Source of the DNA: Dehalococcoidia bacterium
Lineage (GTDB): Bacteria; Chloroflexota; Dehalococcoidia; Tepidiformales; Tepidiformaceae
Length of the DNA stretch: 35,488 nt
Direction: 5' to 3'
Assembly (NCBI GenBank): GCA_020847765.1
Contig: JADLBJ010000033.1
Location: 1-35,488, forward strand
Shown piece after piece: positions 1 to 7,751 of the stretch. The position numbers and the translations under genes were made by a program. Under the pieces are notes generated by a model. The model was not told where the DNA came from, made no database searches, and saw only the letters and a list, made by a program, of their open reading frames with translations. The stretch's first letter is position 1, and each line of letters opens with the position of its first letter.

Positions 1-488
1 AGCGGATAGGTGCCCTCGGATTCGATCGGGTTCTGGGTGGCGAGCACGAGAAAGGGGTCGGGCACGGGGAAGGTGCGGTGGCCGATCGTCACCTGGCGCT
101 CCTGCATCACCTCGAGGAGCGCGGACTGCACCTTCGCTGGCGCGCGGTTGATCTCGTCGGCGAGGAGGAGGTTGCAGAAGACCGGACCGGTCTCGACGTC
201 GAAGCTGGCCGTGTCCGGCCGGTAGACGCGCGTGCCCACCAGGTCGGCGGGGACGAGGTCGGGCGTGAACTGGATGCGCTGGAAGGTCCCGCCGAGCACG
301 TCGGCGACGGTCTTGATCGTCAGCGTCTTGGCGAGACCGGGCACGCCTTCTATGAGGACGTGGCCGTTGGAGAGAAGGGCGATGAGGACGCGCTCGAGCA
401 TCGCCTCCTGCCCGACGATGACGCGCTTTATCTCGAACATCGCCGCCTCGAAGGCGGCATGGGCGTCGTTGACCTGCTGCTGATCCAT
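1..488 (-). CDS. MoxR-family AAA ATPase, C-terminus cut off by the window edge
   Basis: Minus-strand reading from ATG at 488: MDQQQVNDAHAAFEAAMFEIKRVIVGQEAMLERVLIALLSNGHVLIEGVPGLAKTLTIKT...LLLADEINRAPAKVQSALLEVMQERQVTIG...ATQNPIESEGTYP. Typical MoxR Walker A/B and sensor motifs. Confidence 0.93.
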   Translation of the reverse strand, partial: MDQQQVNDAHAAFEAAMFEIKRVIVGQEAMLERVLIALLSNGHVLIEGVPGLAKTLTIKTVADVLGGTFQRIQFTPDLVPADLVGTRVYRPDTASFDVETGPVFCNLLLADEINRAPAKVQSALLEVMQERQVTIGHRTFPVPDPFLVLATQNPIESEGTYP

Positions 489-588
489 GTAACGGGCTCC
501 GGTGCGGCGGGTGTCCGCCCGAACACACGGTGGGGCCACTGCGCGAAATCCACGGTAAAAGGTACGGGGGCGGTATGTTGGGGTGCGA

Positions 589-1233
589 CTAGGAGGCGCT
601 CTCGGCGAGGCGGTAGCTGCATACCGGCGCGCCTTCGAGGCGCCACGCCGTGCGCTCCACCGCACGGGTAGGAAGGACGTCGGCGAGTGCTGCTGCCTCG
701 GCCGCGCACGCCCCCGAGAAGCGGCGGACAAGGCCATAGACCGGGCAATGGAAGAAGGTCAGGCTGGTCGCCTCGCCGTCCTCGGCCACCTCTGGCAGGA
801 AGTTCATTGGAGCGAGGAGATCTATCAGCTCGCCGACCTGAACGGCGAGTGGCCGGCCGACCATGCGTGGCGCGGCGCGCTCCACGAACCGGCGGCGCTG
901 CTCCTCAACGAAATGGTCGAGCAGCCCCGGGGCTTTCTCCTCCAGGTGCTCGCCCAGGCGCACGAGGACGGCTTCGTACCCGGTGGGAAAGAGCTGCTCA
1001 CCACCGGCGCTCAACGAGTAGAGGCGGCGCCGGCGGCCCGGGCCGTGCCCCACCTCACGATAGCCCACGAGGCCCTCGCCTGTGAGTCGGCCGAGGTGCT
1101 GCCGAATCGCGCTCACCGTGATGAAGAGCATCGCCGCGAGGTCGGCCGCTGAGGCCTCTCCCCGCTTCTTGAGAATGACGATGATCTGCCGGCGGGTTGA
1201 GGGAAAGGATTCGAGCCAGGGATTCTGTGTCAT
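589..1233 (-). CDS. Winged-helix transcriptional regulator, SufR/DeoR-like with C-terminal cysteine cluster
   Basis: MTQNPWLESFPSTRRQIIVILKKRGEASAADLAAMLFITVSAIRQHLGRLTGEGLV (wHTH); C-terminal FHCPVYGLVRRFSGAC...PVC. Start taken at ATG 1233 rather than the 1362 ORF start. Confidence 0.8.
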   Translation of the reverse strand: MTQNPWLESFPSTRRQIIVILKKRGEASAADLAAMLFITVSAIRQHLGRLTGEGLVGYREVGHGPGRRRRLYSLSAGGEQLFPTGYEAVLVRLGEHLEEKAPGLLDHFVEEQRRRFVERAAPRMVGRPLAVQVGELIDLLAPMNFLPEVAEDGEATSLTFFHCPVYGLVRRFSGACAAEAAALADVLPTRAVERTAWRLEGAPVCSYRLAESAS

Positions 1234-1268
1234 GGCGTCAACCTTTCGGACAGCGAAGATAGCACGAT

Positions 1269-1282
1269 ACGAGATATCTTGT
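1269..1282. promoter_or_regulatory. Palindromic candidate operator upstream of the SufR-like regulator
   Basis: ACGAGATATCTTGT: AC-N-AGATATCT-N-GT symmetry with a perfect 8-bp core, 36 bp upstream of the ATG at 1233. Confidence 0.35.
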
Positions 1283-1422
1283 CGTTGCTCCTGCCTGCCC
1301 ACGGATCGTCCCGCTGACGCGGCCGGCCGCCCAAGTTTGAGGACTGCCCGGCCGCGTCTCATTTCTGCGCGGGGGCAGGCTGCAAGGGGCGAGCTTTTTA
1401 CACGCGGGCGCGGCTTCAGGCG

Positions 1423-1452
1423 TTGACTTGCGTTCGCGGCGGTGCCTACAGT
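1423..1452 (+). promoter_or_regulatory. Possible sigma70-type promoter
   Basis: TTGACT (1423-1428), 18-nt spacer, TACAGT (1447-1452), followed by GGAGG and ATG at 1479. Confidence 0.4.
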
Positions 1453-1478
1453 CCCCCACCCTGATTGGAGGTGCCTTC

Positions 1479-2063
1479 ATGGAACAAACTTCGGCAACCA
1501 AACCGCACACGCCGGGCCGGAGGAAGTTCATCACCGCCGGCGCGGCCCTGGCGGCGGGATCGGCCGCGCTCGTCGGCTCCAGCGCCGTCGCCTCGGCGGG
1601 CGGCGGCGACCCGTCCATGCAGCAGCTGCTCGACGAGGCGCAGATCAAGCAGCTCGCCATCAACTACGCCCTCGCCACGGACATGATCGGCCGGGGCAAG
1701 CGGGCCGAAGGCCTCGCCCTCTACCGCGCGACTTTCACGCCGGACGCGCCCATCCAGGCTGGAAGCTCGCCCACGCTGATCGGGCCGGAGGCCTGGGAGG
1801 AGTACGTCTACAACGCCCTCAAGAACTTCTCGGCGACGCAGCACCTGATCGGCACACAGAACGTGACGCTGCCGCAGGGCGGCAACCCCAAGACCGGTCA
1901 GGCCAGCAGCTACCTGCACGCCACGCACGAGTACAGCCCCGGGGGCAACATCCTCGTCGTCCTCGGCACCTACTATGACGACGTCGTCCGCACCAAGAAC
2001 GGGTGGCGCATCAGCAAGCGCACGCTCGTCTTCGTGTCCGTCGAGCTGCGTACGCATCCCTGA
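1479..2063 (+). CDS. Tat-exported SnoaL-like / NTF2-fold protein
   Basis: N-terminus MEQTSATKPHTPGRRKFITAGAALAAGSAALVGSSAVASA is Tat-like; the mature part has an NTF2-like pattern (QLAINYALATDMIGRG...WRISKRTLVFVSVE). SD GGAGG before ATG 1479. Confidence 0.75.
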   Translation: MEQTSATKPHTPGRRKFITAGAALAAGSAALVGSSAVASAGGGDPSMQQLLDEAQIKQLAINYALATDMIGRGKRAEGLALYRATFTPDAPIQAGSSPTLIGPEAWEEYVYNALKNFSATQHLIGTQNVTLPQGGNPKTGQASSYLHATHEYSPGGNILVVLGTYYDDVVRTKNGWRISKRTLVFVSVELRTHP

Positions 2064-2075
2064 CGCCGGGCTCGC

Positions 2076-2115
2076 ACGGGCGAGGGCGCAGGCGCGGCGC
2101 CTACCCCTCGCCCGT
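2076..2115. terminator. Hairpin between convergent genes (candidate terminator)
   Basis: Perfect 11-bp inverted repeat ACGGGCGAGGG (2076-2086) / CCCTCGCCCGT (2105-2115), spanning the gap between convergent stops; no T tract. Confidence 0.45.
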
Positions 2116-2793
2116 CGGCAGGCGCACGTCCTCGCTGCGCCAGAGATACCAGCAGGCGACGGTCGCCCAGGGACGCCAGGGGGCTCCGACGCGCTGGACC
2201 TCGGCCGGCGACGGCATCGCCGGCAGGCCGTACTGGCGCATGATGGCGCGGTTGACGCCGAGGTCGTTGACCGGGAGCACGTCGGGCCGTCGCAGGTGGA
2301 ACATCAGGAACATCTGGGCGCTCCAGACACCGATGCCCCGCACCCGCGTGAGGTGGGCGATCACCTCGTCGTCAGACATCCGGGTGAACTGCTCGTGCCC
2401 GAGCTCGCCGCTGGCGAAGTGCTCGGCCAGACTGCGCAACGCTGCCGTCTTCTGACGTGAAAGGCCGGCAGCGCGGAACTGGTCGTCCGTCAGAGCGAGC
2501 ACGGCGGCCGGCTCCGGGAATGGTTCTGCCAGGGGCGACCAGTCGGGGTCCGAACGCGACAGGAGGGGCGCACCGTCCTCGCCGGCCGGGTCGAAAAGGC
2601 CAACGAAGCGGCGATAGATCGTAGCCGCCGCCTTGCCGCTCAGCTGCTGGTAGACGATTGCGCGGGCGAGCGAGCGGAAGGGGTCGTCGCCGTCGGCGCG
2701 CATGGCGAAGGGCCCGGTGGCGGCGATGATCCGCGCCAGCACGGCGTCGGCGGCGCACAGGTGGGCGACGGCTTCTTCGGGCTCGATCTGCAT
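2101..2793 (-). CDS. alkA: DNA-3-methyladenine glycosylase II, HhH-GPD family
   Basis: HhH-GPD signature LTRVRGIGVWSAQMFLMFHLRRPDVLPVNDLGVNRA; AIVYQQLSGKAAATIYRRF. Confidence 0.88.
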   Translation of the reverse strand: MQIEPEEAVAHLCAADAVLARIIAATGPFAMRADGDDPFRSLARAIVYQQLSGKAAATIYRRFVGLFDPAGEDGAPLLSRSDPDWSPLAEPFPEPAAVLALTDDQFRAAGLSRQKTAALRSLAEHFASGELGHEQFTRMSDDEVIAHLTRVRGIGVWSAQMFLMFHLRRPDVLPVNDLGVNRAIMRQYGLPAMPSPAEVQRVGAPWRPWATVACWYLWRSEDVRLPTGEG

Positions 2794-2891
2794 GCCCCAA
2801 GGGGACGGCAAAGGCGTGCCCCTGGCAAGCGGCTGGGGCGTTCGCCCGTCTGCCCTTTCCCATCCGCGCGCCGGCGCCTAGCCTCACGCCT

Positions 2892-3644
2892 ATGGACGAT
2901 CCCTTTTCGCTCATGGGGCGCACTGCGGTGGTGACGGGGGGGTCGCGCGGCATCGGCTACGCGATCGCCCGCGCCTTCGTCGGCCGCGGCGCACGCGTCG
3001 TCGTCACGGCCCGGGGCGAGGGGGCGCTCCGCGAGGCCGCGAGCTCCCTCGGCCCCAACACCATCGCCCTTCCCTGCGACAACGCGGACCCGGCCGCGAT
3101 CGCTGCCATGGTGGGCGAGGCCTGGCGGCTCGGCCCGATCGACGTCCTCGTCAACAACGCCGGCATCAGCCCGTTCTACAAGCGCGCCGAGCACGTGACC
3201 GTCGCCGAATGGGACGCCGTCGTCGACGTCAACCTGCGCGGCGCCTATTTCGCGAGCGTGGAGGTGGCGCAGCGCATGTTCGCCGCCGGGCGGGGCGGGA
3301 GCGTCGTCAACGTCAGCTCGGTGGGCGGCATCGTGCCGCTCGAGCGGCTCGCCGTCTACAGCGCCACCAAGGCCGGCCTCCACCAGCTGACGAGGGCCTT
3401 CGCCCTCGAATGGGCGGACCGCGGCGTGCGCGTCAACGCCATCGCCCCGGGCTGGACCGAGACTGACTTCACCGGCGACCTCTTCGCCAGCCGCCACGGC
3501 GAGCAGCTGCGCGGCGACGTGCCCATGGGCCGCTTCGCTGTGCCGGACGACATCGTCGGTGCGGCTGTCTTCCTGGCCAGCGACGCCAGCCGTTATGTCA
3601 CGGGCGCCATCCTCCCCGTCGACGGCGGGCGCGCCCTCCGCTGA
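2892..3644 (+). CDS. SDR-family NAD(P)-dependent oxidoreductase
   Basis: TGGSRGIG cofactor motif, NNAG, YSATK catalytic motif, C-terminal GAILPVDGG. Confidence 0.95.
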   Translation: MDDPFSLMGRTAVVTGGSRGIGYAIARAFVGRGARVVVTARGEGALREAASSLGPNTIALPCDNADPAAIAAMVGEAWRLGPIDVLVNNAGISPFYKRAEHVTVAEWDAVVDVNLRGAYFASVEVAQRMFAAGRGGSVVNVSSVGGIVPLERLAVYSATKAGLHQLTRAFALEWADRGVRVNAIAPGWTETDFTGDLFASRHGEQLRGDVPMGRFAVPDDIVGAAVFLASDASRYVTGAILPVDGGRALR

Positions 3645-3848
3645 CGTGGCCGCGCGCTGGCAAGACGACGCTTGCCCGGGCAGTCGGCCGAACTGGCAGA
3701 ACGCCACCTCCGACGACTTCCGGGCGAGTGTCGGGGCCGCCCTGCACGCCAGTCCCACCACCGGACGATAGCCGGGCGGCTCGCAAACCTGGTCGCGGTC
3801 CTTTACTCTCCTGCCGAGGTCCGTGCGTATCTTCGCGCCGCCGCCCGG

Positions 3849-4280
3849 CTAGAGGCTCCTGGTCGTCTGGGTCGCACCCGGCTCGAGGCGATGCTCGCAG
3901 ATACGCCATTCGCCGTCATGGCGCACGAGCTCGTCGTGATAGGTGGCCCAGAGCGTGAGCGTCGTATCCGGCTGGGCGGCGAGGACGTGCGTGGCCTGCA
4001 CGTAGGTGCGCAGCGTCGCCCTGTCGCCCTGGAGCTCGACCACCTGGTTGCCGAGAAGGTGCTGGGTCGCCTTGAAGCGCTGCAACGCCTCTGTGACGTA
4101 GGCGAGGAAGGCCTCTCGCCCGTGCATCGGCCCCGGGCCGAAGCCGCTGACCGCTACGTCCTTCGTGAAGCACGAGGCGTAGCGCTCCATGTCCCGAGCG
4201 TCCACGGAGGTGGCATAGCGGATCATGACGTCCTGCACGGCCAGGCGGTCGGCGATCTCGGCAGCAGTGGCAAGTGACAT
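3849..4280 (-). CDS. SnoaL-like / NTF2-fold protein
   Basis: IADRLAVQDVMIRYATSVDARDMERYASCFTKDV...WRICEHRLE, typical SnoaL-like domain. Confidence 0.8.
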   Translation of the reverse strand: MSLATAAEIADRLAVQDVMIRYATSVDARDMERYASCFTKDVAVSGFGPGPMHGREAFLAYVTEALQRFKATQHLLGNQVVELQGDRATLRTYVQATHVLAAQPDTTLTLWATYHDELVRHDGEWRICEHRLEPGATQTTRSL

Positions 4281-4401
4281 GGCGGAACCTCCGCGCGCAT
4301 TCTACGCGGACGGTCCACGCCTCGCGCCTGCAACGCCGGCGGGGCCGCCCGAGGCCCGGAAGGCACGGGGCGCCTCGCCGCGTACGCGCGCTTTCGCGGG
4401 T

Positions 4402-4941
4402 TCACGCGCTCTTCGTCAGCTCCGCATCCAGGCTGAGCCGGACCGTGTCGCCGACGAGCACACCGCCGGCGTTGAGCGGGACGTGGAACTCGAGGCCGAA
4501 GTCCTTGCGGTTGACCTTCGTCTCTGCGCTGACGCCGATCTTGGCGTTGCCCCACGGGTCCTCGATTGGGCCGGCGACCTCGCCCTCGAAGACAACCTCT
4601 CGGGTCACGTCCTTAATTGTCAGGTCGCCGACGATTCGGTACTCGCCGTCGCCGCGCGGCTCCAGGCGGCGCGTGGCGAAGGTGATGCGCGGGTACCTTT
4701 CCGCGTCGAAGAAGTCGGCGCTGCGCAGGTGGGCGTCGCGGTCGGCCGCACCGGTGTCGACGCTCGCCGTGTCGATCGTGATGGTGGCGCGCGAGCGGCT
4801 GAGGTCGGCTTCGTCGACGTCGGCGTCGACGGTGAAGTCGCGGAAGGTGCCTTTGACGGTGCTGACCATCATGTGCTTGACGCCAAATTGCAGGGAGGTG
4901 TGAGCGGGATCGAGCTGCCAGGCCATTGTGTGTTCCTTCAT
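4402..4941 (-). CDS. YceI family protein
   Basis: WQLDPAHTSLQFGVKHMMVSTVKGTFRDFTV...DLTIKDVTREVVFEGE, YceI/lipocalin-like signature. Start at 4941 or 4926. Confidence 0.92.
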   Translation of the reverse strand: MKEHTMAWQLDPAHTSLQFGVKHMMVSTVKGTFRDFTVDADVDEADLSRSRATITIDTASVDTGAADRDAHLRSADFFDAERYPRITFATRRLEPRGDGEYRIVGDLTIKDVTREVVFEGEVAGPIEDPWGNAKIGVSAETKVNRKDFGLEFHVPLNAGGVLVGDTVRLSLDAELTKSA

Positions 4942-4952
4942 TCTGTATTCCT

Positions 4953-4969
4953 TCGTAGCCCTGCTACGA
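4953..4969. promoter_or_regulatory. Inverted-repeat candidate operator between yceI-like and hxlR-like genes
   Basis: Perfect 7-bp inverted repeat TCGTAGC-CCT-GCTACGA immediately upstream of the yceI-like start. Confidence 0.5.
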
Positions 4970-5076
4970 GATGTAAGCAGCATACCACCGGACCGCCTAG
5001 ATGGCAACACTTCGTAAGCGACGAGCGTGAAGTAGCCCACGTACCCGTTGTAGGGCGAAGGGAGTACACTGGAGGC

Positions 5077-5439
5077 ATGGCTACGCCCGCCCACGACAGC
5101 GCCGCTCCCCCCTCCCCTTACTGCCCCGTCTACCAGGGCGCCGTCGAGCTGATCGGTCGTCGCTGGACGGGCGCCATCGTCCGTACCATGCTCGCCGGCG
5201 CCGTGCGCTTCTCCGACATGCTCGCCGCGGTCCCCGGCCTCTCAGACCGCCTGCTCTCCGAACGACTGCGCGAGCTGGAAGCAGCCGGCATCGTCAGCCG
5301 CACCGTCTACGCCGAGACGCCTGTGCGCATCGAGTACGGCCTGACACAGAAGGGGCGGGAGCTGCAGGCGATCGTCGCGGCCATCGACGACTGGGCGGAA
5401 CGCTGGGCAGGCGTCGATGCGCACGGCGCCGCCTCCTGA
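5077..5439 (+). CDS. HxlR-family transcriptional regulator
   Basis: YCPVYQGAVELIGRRWTGAIVRTMLAGAVRFSDMLAAVPGLSDRLLSERLRELEAAGIVSRTVY, HxlR wHTH signature. Confidence 0.93.
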   Translation: MATPAHDSAAPPSPYCPVYQGAVELIGRRWTGAIVRTMLAGAVRFSDMLAAVPGLSDRLLSERLRELEAAGIVSRTVYAETPVRIEYGLTQKGRELQAIVAAIDDWAERWAGVDAHGAAS

Positions 5440-5463
5440 ACCCGCCAGCCTGGTATCTCCGGC

Positions 5464-5919
5464 TTAATGGCGCAGCGGCTGCGCGGCAAGGACCCGCTCT
5501 AGAACGGCGCGCAGGCTCTCGGCCTGGGCGGGCGAAAGGTGCGCGCTGAAATGCTCGTACACGCCGGCCAGATGCGCGGGTGCGGCGCGGTGCAGCGCTT
5601 CCCGGCCAGCCGCTGTCAGCGCCACAAACCGCCCTCGCCGGTCCGACTCGCACGCTTCACGGGCAACGAGCCCGGCCGCGCACATCCTGTCCACCAGCCG
5701 CGTCAGGCCCGCCCGGCTGAGGAGCACGGCCCGCGCAAGGTCGTGCATGCGCAGCCGCCCGGCCTCGCTCTCGTCCAGCTGGACGAGGACGTCGTACCAG
5801 CCGAGGGGAAGCCCGGCCGCTTCCTCCAGCTCCTTCTCCAGCGTCTCGGTCACGCGCGCATGGGCCGCCAGGAAGGCCCGCCAGGCGGCGAGCTCGGCAG
5901 CGTTCGGTGTGCGCGTCAT
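5464..5919 (-). CDS. MarR-family transcriptional regulator
   Basis: LPLGWYDVLVQLDESEAGRLRMHDLARAVLLSRAGLTRLVDRMCAAGLVAREACESDRRGRFVALTAAG, canonical MarR wHTH and wing. Confidence 0.93.
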   Translation of the reverse strand: MTRTPNAAELAAWRAFLAAHARVTETLEKELEEAAGLPLGWYDVLVQLDESEAGRLRMHDLARAVLLSRAGLTRLVDRMCAAGLVAREACESDRRGRFVALTAAGREALHRAAPAHLAGVYEHFSAHLSPAQAESLRAVLERVLAAQPLRH

Positions 5920-6003
5920 TCTGTGATTGTATGGCGCCCGCCCGTCCCGAGCAGCGAGCCCAGCCTGGTCCGGGCATTGCAAGAGCGACGGCTGGGCAAT
6001 ACT

Positions 6004-6023
6004 ATAGTTGCACTGGCAACTAT
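6004..6023. promoter_or_regulatory. MarR-type palindromic operator
   Basis: Perfect 8-bp inverted repeat ATAGTTGC-ACTG-GCAACTAT between divergent marR-like and pirin genes. Confidence 0.75.
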
Positions 6024-6034
6024 CGGAGGCAGCG

Positions 6035-6772
6035 ATGACCACCCTTCTTCAGCCCACGATCGACGTCCGCCGCGGGGGCGAGCGCTTCGTCACCCGCCTG
6101 GACTGGCTCGACTCGCGCCATTCCTTCTCCTTCGGCTACCACTACAACCCGGGGAACACGCACTTCGGCCTCCTCCTGGTGAGCAACGACGACGTGATCG
6201 AGCCGGGCACGGGCTTCTCCACGCACCCACATCGCGACATGGAGATAGTCACCTGGGTGCTGGAGGGCGAGCTGGAGCACAAGGACTCGGAGGGCCACAC
6301 GGGGCTCATCTACCCCGGCCTCGCCCAGCGGATGAGCGCCGGCACGGGCATTCTCCATTCGGAGATCAACGCGACCAAGGATGGCCCCGTCCACCTCGTG
6401 CAGATGTGGGTCGTGCCCGACGAGGAGCGCGTCCGTCCCTCGTACGCCCAGCTCGACATCAACGGCGAACTGGGGCGCGGCGGTCTGGTGCCCGTCGCTT
6501 CCGGCCGGGGCCACGACGCGGCGATCGCCATTCGCCAGGACGGGGCCGTGCTCTGGGCCGGCCGCCTGGGCGCGGGCGAGCGCGTGACGCTCCCGGATGC
6601 GCCGTTCCAGCACCTTTACGTGGCAAGAGGCGACGTGGCGATGGAAGGCTTCGGCCGCCTGGAGAGGGGCGACGCGGCGCGTTTGGCCGGCGTCGGGCGG
6701 CTTGGGGTGACAGCAGGGGCGGACGGTGCTGAGGTCCTCGTCTGGGAGATGCACGCCCGGCTCGCCGCCTGA
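6035..6772 (+). CDS. Pirin family protein
   Basis: DWLDSRHSFSFGYHYNPGNTHFG...GFSTHPHRDMEIVTWVLEGELEHKDSEGHTGLIYPGLAQRMSAGTGILHSE, pirin cupin metal-binding motifs. Confidence 0.94.
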   Translation: MTTLLQPTIDVRRGGERFVTRLDWLDSRHSFSFGYHYNPGNTHFGLLLVSNDDVIEPGTGFSTHPHRDMEIVTWVLEGELEHKDSEGHTGLIYPGLAQRMSAGTGILHSEINATKDGPVHLVQMWVVPDEERVRPSYAQLDINGELGRGGLVPVASGRGHDAAIAIRQDGAVLWAGRLGAGERVTLPDAPFQHLYVARGDVAMEGFGRLERGDAARLAGVGRLGVTAGADGAEVLVWEMHARLAA

Positions 6773-6789
6773 TCGCCTCTGTCACAAAA

Positions 6790-6826
6790 GCGGCCGCCCG
6801 CGCGATTTCGTCACGAGGGCGGCCGC
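6790..6826 (-). terminator. Intrinsic-type terminator hairpin, possibly bidirectional
   Basis: Perfect 10-bp inverted repeat GCGGCCGCCC (6790-6799) / GGGCGGCCGC (6817-6826); on the minus strand it is followed by CTTTT. Lies between convergent genes. Confidence 0.65.
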
Positions 6827-6841
6827 GCGTCCTCTGGTCGT

Positions 6842-7630
6842 CTATTCGACGAGCCAGCCGCCGTCCACCGGCAGGTAGACGCCGGTGATGAAATCGGCCA
6901 TGCCGGAGGCGAGAAAGAGGCAGGCCTTGCCGACCTCGATCGGCTGGCCCCAGCGCCCGAGGGGTATCCGGGCGATGCGCGACGCGACTGTGTCGGCGAG
7001 GGCGTCGCCCGTGGGGGGCGGCACCACACCCGTGAGCGGCGGCGCCGGCATGTCCATCACCCAGGTAGCGCCGGGGGCGACGGCGTTGACGTTGACGCCC
7101 TTCGGCCCGAGCTCTAACGCAAGCGAGCGCGTAATTTGCAGGACCGCGCCCTTCGAGCCGTCATACGTGACACCGACGCCGGGGGAGACGGACTGAGTCG
7201 AGGCGATGTTGATAATGCGCCCGCCGCGGCCGCCGGCGACCATTATTCGGGCAGCAGCACGGCAGCAGTAGAAGAGGCCCTCGACGTTGACGGCCCAGAG
7301 CTTCTGCCACATCTCATCCGTGATGGTCGCGATCGGGCCGCCGAAGCCCCGGTAAATGCCGGCGTTGTTCACGAGGACGTCGAGCGCGCCGAACTCGCTC
7401 GCCACCCGCGCCAGTGTGCGATCGACCGCCTCGCGGTCGGTGACGTCGAGGGGGATGTTCGGCGCGCCGAGGCGGCTGGCGGTGGCGCTCCCGACCTCCT
7501 CGTTGATGTCGCTGACGATCACTTTGGCGCCGGCCGCCGAGAGCGCCTCGGCGATGCCCGCGCCGATGCCGTGGCCGGAGCCCGTGACGAAAGCGACCTT
7601 GCCGGTCAGGTCGAGCCAGTCGAGTGCCAT
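6842..7630 (-). CDS. SDR-family oxidoreductase
   Basis: TGSGHGIGAGIAEAL, NNAGIYRG, YDGSKGAV (Tyr-x3-Lys), ITGVYLPVDGGW. Start at ATG 7630. Confidence 0.94.
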   Translation of the reverse strand: MALDWLDLTGKVAFVTGSGHGIGAGIAEALSAAGAKVIVSDINEEVGSATASRLGAPNIPLDVTDREAVDRTLARVASEFGALDVLVNNAGIYRGFGGPIATITDEMWQKLWAVNVEGLFYCCRAAARIMVAGGRGGRIINIASTQSVSPGVGVTYDGSKGAVLQITRSLALELGPKGVNVNAVAPGATWVMDMPAPPLTGVVPPPTGDALADTVASRIARIPLGRWGQPIEVGKACLFLASGMADFITGVYLPVDGGWLVE

Positions 7631-7751
7631 GAACGCCTCCCGCGAAGAGCTGAACGAGCGACGCCAGTATGGGGGATGGCGCCGACGCGGGCCACCGACG
7701 CGCACGGGCTGCCCGGCGGCCGCCAGGAATGTACGCTAGGGAGACGCAAAT

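Noticed and set aside
3659-3676. Short hairpin GGCAAG-ACGACG-CTTGCC after the SDR gene
   Set aside because: Only a 6-bp stem with no T tract; frequent by chance at this GC content.
2640-3761. 373-aa minus-strand ORF over the SDR gene
   Set aside because: Antisense shadow of a clear SDR coding frame; no recognisable domain.
7631-7751. Possible cobalamin or SAM riboswitch upstream of metH
   Set aside because: Only about 120 bp between divergent starts and no recognisable B12-box or SAM riboswitch core.
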